A DNA stretch of 64,000 bases from positions 36,718,107 through 36,782,106 of the forward strand of contig CM042091.1 of NCBI GenBank assembly GCA_023512835.1, given 5' to 3'. The notes beneath the pieces were generated by a model, which ran no database searches, was not told where the DNA came from, and saw only the letters and a program-made list of their open reading frames with translations. The translations under genes were made by a program, and so were the position numbers. Shown one piece after another: positions 57,393 to 64,000 of the stretch (position 1 is the stretch's first letter; each line of letters starts with the position of its first letter). Source of the DNA: Taxillus chinensis (lineage: Eukaryota > Streptophyta > Magnoliopsida > Santalales > Loranthaceae).

Positions 57393-57436
57393 CGGGGGGG
57401 AGGGGGAGAGGACGAAAAGTCTTAAGGGGGAGAGGA
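57393..57436 (+). other. Very short post-pol spacer and polypurine tract of J
   Basis: Only 44 bp separate the stop from the LTR. They include GGGGGGGAGGGGGAGAGGA and then CTTAAGGGGGAGAGGA, so two purine boxes lie almost side by side; in D and A they are 130-300 bp apart. Confidence 0.85.
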
Positions 57437-57988
57437 TGTAAGGACCCATGTTTTGAGCTAGTCGCAGTCTTGCCTTCTAAATGGGAACTTTCTAGATTTT
57501 GACCTAGTAGGTGGGCTCAGATGAATTGGCGTACAGACCAAAAGATTCTTAGAATGATGTCTTCTATCTACCACAAAAGTTTCAGGCCAAAAGGACGTGC
57601 ACGCGAATTGGACCCATTTGGCGTGCAAGGTTTTTATTGCAAGGATGTCTTTTACATGATGCAAGGAGGCTTGGGGTAAAGTTTGAGTGCATTTGGAGCT
57701 GCACGCCAATTGGGGAATTGGCATTCAAATTGGCGTGCAGACATATTTTTGCATGGTTACCTTGGTTTTGTCATTCTAATGATTTTTCCCCAAAGGACCA
57801 TGTTGAAATTATGAGTATTTTGCCCTATATGGAAGCGGGAAGGTGGTAGCTTGTGTGATCAAAACTGCATCATTTTGATCCTGGGTTTCGCTAAATCAAA
57901 ACTACGTCGTTTTTATGTGTGGTGTCTATATAATGGTGTTAAGGCTTAGGTTTAGGGTTTAGGGTTTTCTATTGCTGTTGCAGCCGCC

Positions 57989-58039
<51 letters not shown>

Positions 58040-59405
58040 GGGAACCTTCGGATCTTGGCCGTAGAGGTTCGCATGGGTGGTCGGTGTATCGTAGAGGCTA
58101 GAGCAGAGGACGTTTGCAAGGTAGGGACTCCGTTCTTCCCAGTCTTTCTCTGTCCTAGGGTATCTATCCTATACATGCTTATATATATATATGTAAATCC
58201 ATATAGGTGTGATCTCCTATATGGATGTTGGCTTTCAATGGCATATTGGTTGATTTGAGGTTTGGGAGTGGGCTGGAAATCGTTGGGGTTGTCCATGCCC
58301 ACTAAGTGTTTGATAAAATGTTTGTGTGGCTACGCTCACTACGTGTTTGATAATATTCCTGTGTGGCTGTTGTATGTTGCGTATTTGGCTTTGAGCCTAT
58401 GAGGCTGGTATATGTTGTTTGTAACCGACTATGTCAGCCGTGTGAACCGTGTTTGTGATATACTCTGTTGAGCAGCACTGCTGTTTTGTATTAAGTTGAG
58501 ATGTGTTACTAAGCCGTACTTTTGTAATTGATTATATTGTTGTTTGAGATTGATCACCCAAACGTGATGGGATTGAGCTGAGTTATGGGCCAGGCATGAT
58601 AACTGGACCCCTTGAGATTTGGCCAGGACTGCGGTCCTGAGTCTCGATGTAGCACTCACGACGGTGGGCTAAGTCTACACCCATTCCTGAGGGTAGGTAT
58701 GGCACCCGAGGAGGTGGTTAACCATACCTGACTCGGGTGGAAAATGTTGCATTGGTGTCCATGCAACATTCGCCTGGATGAGGTATGTCATGTCGCCGTG
58801 GTGGCGGGGTGTCCTCTGCCCTCCAGTGTGGGCTCAGGTAAAAGGTGTGTTACTGGGTGATGTTTGCTGCTTTAGCTTCAGGCACAACACGAGCACAAGC
58901 ATACACTTGTCATGCATACTGTAGAGTAGGACGGGTCTGGGGAGACTGGATTCCTACTGAGCTATGGTTTGCTCACCCCTCCCATAAACTGTTCTTTTGC
59001 AGGGTTTAGCAGGTGGTAGGTAAAAAGGCTGTGGTGATAGGCCACTGAGGCTGAAGACTATGTTGGTTTTCATTGTTTTGTTATGGATTTCTATTTTATG
59101 TTTGGGATTAATTGTAAACAAGATATTCCTGGTTTAAATGGGAACTTTTCCCCATTGAGTTGTATTGAACTTTGAGCCCTTTTAAATGTAATGAACTGGG
59201 TTGTGGGTGTTATTTAATTATTGTTTGTGTAGATGGTTTTGGGAGCAGGAGCATGCCCCATGGCATGTTAGCCTGGTGGTACAGGTTTGGGACAGCACCC
59301 GTGTCATAAGTCCTTTTAGGTGTTTGCACCAACCCCTTGACCCTTCGGGTGCGGGCATGGGCATTCACTACCCGTTTCCAAGTGAAAGGAAATTGGGGTG
59401 TGACA
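57437..59405 (+). repeat. 3' LTR of element J
   Basis: 1969 bp from TGTAAGGACCCA to GGGGTGTGACA, followed by GTTGT. It retains TATATAA at 57927-57933 and a GA run at about 57992-58036. Inverted arms TGCACGCCAATT (57700-57711) and AATTGGCGTGCA (57728-57739) match perfectly. Confidence 0.95.
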
Positions 59406-59423
59406 GTTGTTGTGGGCAGTGTG

Positions 59424-60100
59424 ATGGCACCACCGAGGAGAGTTATCCGAGGCCAGGGCCCGGCAGAGGAGCCCACGATATAGTCGGGGCACCGGGGGCA
59501 GCAGAGCCCATAACGAGTTCGCCGGCTCCCATTGTGGGACCTGACTTAGCTCAGGTGTTGCTTCAGTTACAGGAGGCCATGTAGGGTATGCAGGGCTCGA
59601 TGAGGGAGATGACTAGGGAGGTGGATGAGCTAAAGAGGCAGAAGCAGCCTTAGCAGCCACCGCAGCCTCAGCAACAGGAGGCGAGGGTGGTACAAGATGT
59701 GCACCACCAGGAGGTCGTGATAGAGCTAGCGCGACGAGGAGTGGACTGGGCTGCACAGTTTTTGAAACATGCACCCAGGACTTTTGAGGATGGCTCACAG
59801 CCAGAGGCAGTCGAGGACTAGATTAGGTGGACAAAGGACATCTTTGAGATGATTGGGTGCGAGTGGCGACACACTGTCTGTTGGGTATCCCACGTAGGTG
59901 GTGGGAGTCCACTCGACCAGCAGTATAGGCCCTCATCCGAGAGAGCAGGGACAGAGGAGTGGGGCTCTATCTCAGAGGTCGGTGCCACCGTCACAGAGCA
60001 CGTAGACGCGACCTGCAGTGTAGCAGCCTCAGCGGGAGGTGCAGGGTTAAGTTGATCAACGGGGCAAGGCCCCAATGGGCCAGACTAGTGGTAGTATACC
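59424..60100 (+). pseudogene. Truncated gag of element K
   Basis: ATG at 59424 begins MAPPRRVIRGQGP, as in other families, but a TAG soon follows and the frame shifts. Recognisable pieces are QPEAVED at about 59800 and EMIGCEWRHTVCWVS at about 59850-59895. The central gag and both zinc knuckles are missing: only about 680 bp separate the start from protease, versus about 1.3 kb in D and J. Confidence 0.75.
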
Positions 60101-63100
60101 ACGAGGGAGGACTTTTGCCATTACCAGTAGAGATGCAAAGATTCCACCAGTGGACGAGGCAGGACTAGGACCTTTAGTGGTGAGAGGTACCATCATCATT
60201 TCTCAAACTATCTGTTCAGTTTTGATTGATACTGGTGCTCCCCATTCTTTTATTTCATATGCTACAGTGGTTGGATTAGAGTTAGACTAGGAGACAGTTA
60301 GTCAGTATCTGATGGTTGTTTCACCTTTAGGTGGCATTGTGATACTTGAGAGTATCTGTTGTGCTTGTCGAGTAACACTTCGGGTGTTAACCTGTTATGT
60401 GATTTGAATATTATGGAGTTAGATGATTTTGATGTTATCTTGGGTATGGATTGGTTGGTTTCCTTGGAGGCCAAGATTGATTGTTTTTTATGGCGTATAA
60501 CATTTCTGACACCAGAGGGCACGCGGGGTGTCTTTGTGGGTGAGTGAATTGAGGTGGCATGCAGGTTGGGACCTTTGAGGCATGGGTGGGGTGATGTAAC
60601 CCACCAGTTAGCTAGCTTGACATTGGTTGATAGGAGGAGAGAGGGGAAGGTTGTTTTGCCACCCATTGTAGATCAGTTCTCGGATGTGTTTCCCGAGGAC
60701 TTAGTTAGTTTATCACCTATGAGGGAGGTAAGGTTTTTGATTGAGTTATTGCTGGGGATAGCACCTATTAGGTTGGCGGCCTACTGGATGGCGCCGACAG
60801 AGCTTAGAGAGCTCAAGAGGTAGATAGATGATCTTCTGGCACGAGGCTTTATTAGGCGGAGTAGCTCACCGTGGGGTGCTCCAGTGTTGTTCGCCAAGAA
60901 GGCAGATGGTTCGTTTCGACTGTGTATAGACTACTAGAAGCTGAACCAGGTGACTGTAAAGAACAGATATCCATTGTCGAGGATCGATGATCTGTTCAAT
61001 CAGTTTCGAGGTGCGAGATGGTTTTCCAAGATAGACTTGAGGTTTGGATACCATCAGTTGAGGGTTAGGGAGGCAGATATCCCTAAGATCGCGGTCAGTT
61101 GTCGTTATGGGCATTATGAGTCGCTCGTGATACCGTTTGGGCTCATAAATGCTCCAACAATGTTTATGGGGTTGATGAACCAGGTGTTTGCTCCATATTT
61201 AGATATGTTTGTTGTGGTGTTTATCGATGATATTTTGGTCTATTCAGCGACCAAGAGGGAGCATGATGAGCATTTGCAGGTTGTGTTGTAGACCTTGCGA
61301 GAGCACCGGTTGTATGCGAAGTTCACAAAATGTGACTTCTGGTTCCAACAGGTGCACTTCTTGGGGCATGTGGTATCTTCAGAGGGTATCATAGTGGATC
61401 CTGCGAAGATCGAGGCAATTATGTCATGGAAGAGGCCCACGAATGTGTTTGAGGTTCGAAGCATCCTTGGTTTGGCAGGCTATTATTGGAGGTTTGTGGA
61501 GGATTTTTCAAGGTTGGAAGCTCCGATGACGAACTTGACCAGAAAGGGAGTTCATTTTGTTTGGTCTGATGCATGTGAGAGTGCTTTCATGGAGTTGAAG
61601 GCACGATTGACTTCAACACCTATCCTGATTCTTCCACAGGCGGGTGTACCTTTCGAGGTGTATTATGATGCTTCCAGGGTGGGGCTTGGTTGTGTGTTGA
61701 TGCAGACTCAGAAGGTGATTGCTTATGGGTCTAGGCAGTTGAGACCACATGAGCGAACTATCCCACACATGATTTGGAGTTGGCTGTAGTGCTCTTTGCT
61801 TTAAAGAACTAGCAGCATTATCTCCTTGGGGAGAAATTAGTGGTATATATGAACCACAAGAGCTTGCGGTATATCTTTTCTTAGCGAGACCTGAACCTTA
61901 GGCAGAGGCGGTGGGTGGAGTACTTGTAGAAGTTTCAGTTAGATATGCTATATACCCCTGGGAAGGGTAATGTGGTGGCAGATGCTCTGACTAGGAAGAG
62001 CAGGGCCGTGGTAGCCCATTGTGCCATTAAGGAATGGGAAATGATGGACTAGTCGGCAACGATGAGGTTGCAGATTGTGACCAGTGATGGGCGAGGGATG
62101 CTCACTGTTGTTGTAGCAGTCCCAGAGCTGCAGCACCGGATCATAGAGGATTAGCTAGGGGACGTTGACTGTGAAGTCATCAGGGATGGGATTCAGACTG
62201 GGCATGCATCTTCTGATTGGACTAAGGATGCAGAGCATGTACTGCGGTATAGGGATCGACTGATAGTTCCCACTTCTCTTAAGGAGGAGGTTCTTCGGGA
62301 ATTTCACCAGTCGAGATTAGCTGTACATCTTGGTGGGATTAAGATGTACCATGCTGTGAGGAGGCAGTATTGGTGGCCAGGCTTGAAGAAGGTCGTTGCT
62401 GATTATGTGAGGACGTGTTTGACCTGTCAGTAGGTCAAGGCAAAGCACTTGAGATCAGCTGGTGAGTTGCAGTCATTGCCAGTGCCAAAATGGAAATGGG
62501 ACCACGTAACCATGGATTTTGTCACTGGACTTCCTCGTTCCAGGGGACACGACACCATATGGGTTATTGTGGACAGATTGACCAAATCGGCGCATTTTAT
62601 TCTAATTCGGGAGACAGACCCAGTGAGGAATTTGAGACAGAGGTATCTTGATGTTATTGTGTGGTTGCATGGAGTCCCATTGTCTATTGCATCTGATCGG
62701 GATGCTAGGTTCACCTCTTAGTTTTGGAGACAGTTGTAGCGTGCTTTGGGTACCAGGGTGAACCTCAATACATCCTTTCATCCGTAAATGGATGGTCAGT
62801 CGGAGCGGACGATTCAGACGCTCGAGGATATGTTGCGTGCCTATGTCCTAGATTTTGGAGGTTATTAGGAGACTCACCTTCCCTTGGTGGAGTTCTCTTA
62901 CAACAGTTACCAGGCCATGATTGGGATGGCTCCGTATGAGGCGCTATATGGGTGGCCTTGTAGATCACCTTTGTGTTGGGCACAGACGGGAGAGACAGCA
63001 GTTCTCGGTCCCGATATGGTTAAAGAGACCACAGAGATTGTGCAGCTGATTCGACAGCGTATGTTGATAGCGCAGAGTAAGCAGAAAGTCCTACGCGGAT

Positions 63101-63559
63101 CAGAGGCGTCGACCATTGTAGTTTGAGGTGGGTGATCGCGTATTTTTGCGGCTTTCGCCGCGTCGAGGGCATCGGAGGTTTGGACGTGGATCCAAGCTCT
63201 CCCCTCATTTTGTGGGGCCATTTCAGATTGTTGCCACCGTAGGCGCAGTGGCTTACCGATTAGCTTTGCCACCAGAGTTGGCACGAGTACATGATGTGTT
63301 TCATATGTCTCAGTTGAGACGGTATCACCCAGATCCTTCTCATGTGCTGGACTATCGCAAGATAGACTTGCCTGATGATGGTGTCGTTGTTGAGATGTCG
63401 GCACAGATTTTGGACAAGCAGGAGCAGGTCTTGTGGGGCAAGACGATCCCACTAGTCCAGGTGTTATGGCGACACCGAGGCATGGAGGATCAGACTTGGG
63501 AGAAACAGAGCTAGATGCGGGTTCTTCATCCTGAGCTATTCGAGGACGATCATTCCTGA
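60101..63559 (+). pseudogene. Degenerate pol of element K
   Basis: Protease has LIDTGAPHSFIS near 60225 and MELDDFDVILGMDWL near 60413-60457. RT has [28 protein letters not shown] and FIDD at 61220-61231. RNase H begins [15 protein letters not shown] near 61660 and is broken by stops after about 61780. Integrase zinc finger (LGGIKMYHAV) is near 62330. The core at 62449-62721 has [17 protein letters not shown] and [10 protein letters not shown], a 1-base problem near 62710, then FSYNSYQAMIGMAPYEALYG. The tail from 63128 has VGDRVFLRLSPRRGHRRFG and ends FEDDHS-stop at 63557-63559. Many stops and frameshifts are present. Confidence 0.88.
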
Positions 63560-63889
63560 GGTGGGGAGGATGTGAGGACCTTCCTTGCGGTATGAGTTAT
63601 ATTTTATGCATTTGTTTTGCATATGTTTTGTACCCTTATGTGGCTATGCTTGCGATGTGGTTTAGCTTGGTGTTGTTGGATCTTGTAAGCCCTTTTTGTT
63701 TGTTGTGAGTTGCATTGCACCTATGTGGTTGGTGATCAAGTTGATGATCATGTTTTGTGTTTTGTTGTTCTGCGGTGATTAAGCTTAAATTTTGCGATGT
63801 CTTGTGTGTAGTGATTGAGCTTGAATTTTGGTATGTCCTTTGGGCATGTGTTTTATTTTCGAGGACGAAAAGTCCTAAGGTAGGGAGGA
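63560..63889 (+). other. Post-pol spacer and polypurine tract of K
   Basis: TG-rich non-coding spacer. The segment directly at the pol stop (63539-63580) resembles the true 3' junction (63858-63899) at 33 of 42 positions, including the first bases of the LTR. The purine tract AAGGTAGGGAGGA at 63877-63889 precedes the LTR. Confidence 0.82.
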
Positions 63890-64000
63890 TATAAAGACTA
63901 GTATTTGGGTAGGGCTGAGAGATAGTCTTTCTCAGTTGCCAAAAACATCTAGACAATATTGTGTTCGTCAATGTGCGCATTTTGACTGTAATTGGGCCCA
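63890..64000 (+). repeat. 3' LTR of element K, first 111 bp
   Basis: Matches 45762 onward (AGTATTTGGGTAGGGCTGAG, TGTGTTCGTCAATGTG). The first two bases are TA rather than TG. It continues beyond the window. Confidence 0.9.

Larger units (their letters stand above)
50261..59405 (+). mobile_element. Element J: complete Tekay-type Ty3/gypsy retrotransposon
   Basis: A 9,145-bp element with both LTRs and a perfect duplication GTTGT (50256-50260 and 59406-59410). Primer site TGGTATCAGAGC begins at 52144. Gag-pol keeps one register from 52599 to 57392 with eleven stops. The LTRs differ at eight of the first ~215 bases, so J is older than D by that crude measure. Same family group as D. Confidence 0.95.
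45762..64000 (+). mobile_element. Element K: Ty3/gypsy chromovirus, interrupted twice, 3' LTR leaves the window
   Basis: 5' LTR 45762-47958, primer site, leader (47959-48284, 50157-50260, 59406-59423), degenerate gag-pol 59424-63559, spacer and the first 111 bp of the 3' LTR. Solo LTR L and complete element J sit in its leader. Protease (LIDTGAP) and pol differ from the A/B/E/G and D/J families, so it is a third Tekay-like family. The left flank is TAAAC (45757-45761). Confidence 0.9.

Noticed and set aside
57945..57970. TTTAGGG repeats resembling plant telomere sequence.
   Set aside because: Only two or three units next to the LTR promoter; a telo-box-like motif rather than a telomere remnant.

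Overview
The window is plant nuclear DNA made entirely of nested LTR retrotransposons. Evidence: initiator-Met tRNA primer sites, Ty3/gypsy polyproteins with a chromodomain-like tail (Tekay/Del-type chromoviruses), a Tat/Ogre-type pol with a second RNase H domain, a Ty1/copia remnant, 5-bp target-site duplications (TSDs), and decay dominated by C-to-T and G-to-A changes as expected in methylated heterochromatin. I found no host gene, tRNA, rRNA, CRISPR or bacterial feature. The species cannot be told from this; a flowering plant with a repeat-rich genome is the safe statement.

Layout by nesting. The oldest visible layer is a Ty1/copia fragment (44837-45761). To its left lies a minus-strand Tekay-type tandem array, element E (12549-12619, 25286-28954, 41996-44836). 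E was entered by element B (3974-12548, minus), a Tat element (12620-25285, TSD ACCTC) and a solo Tat LTR (28955-41995, minus). B's left LTR appears to have been entered by element A (1-3973, plus). The Tat element's 5' LTR was entered by element G (12797 to about 17164, plus), and a later deletion removed G's 3' LTR with Tat's gag and protease. The solo Tat LTR was entered by complete element D (30060-40158, plus, TSD GTAAA). To the right of the copia fragment is element K (45762 to past 64000, plus), which contains a solo LTR L (48285-50156, minus) and complete element J (50261-59405, plus, TSD GTTGT).

In an intact Tekay-type element, gag packages the RNA, protease (PR) cleaves the polyprotein, RT and RNase H (RH) make cDNA from the tRNA-Met primer and the polypurine tract (PPT), and integrase with its chromodomain inserts the copy. 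No element here has an open gag-pol. J keeps one uninterrupted frame register with eleven stop codons. D has seven stops, all explainable by C-to-T or G-to-A, plus small frameshifts and a lost catalytic Asp. G keeps a full 440-codon integrase reading frame.

Beyond standard annotation, the most interesting signals are: (1) G-box-like inverted repeats in the LTRs whose two arms change together between families; (2) a stem at the LTR 3' end that also covaries; (3) a copy of the PPT/LTR-start sequence at the pol stop codon; (4) a leader motif shared across families; (5) one identical integrase frameshift in A and B; (6) family-specific tandem arrays at the same LTR position.
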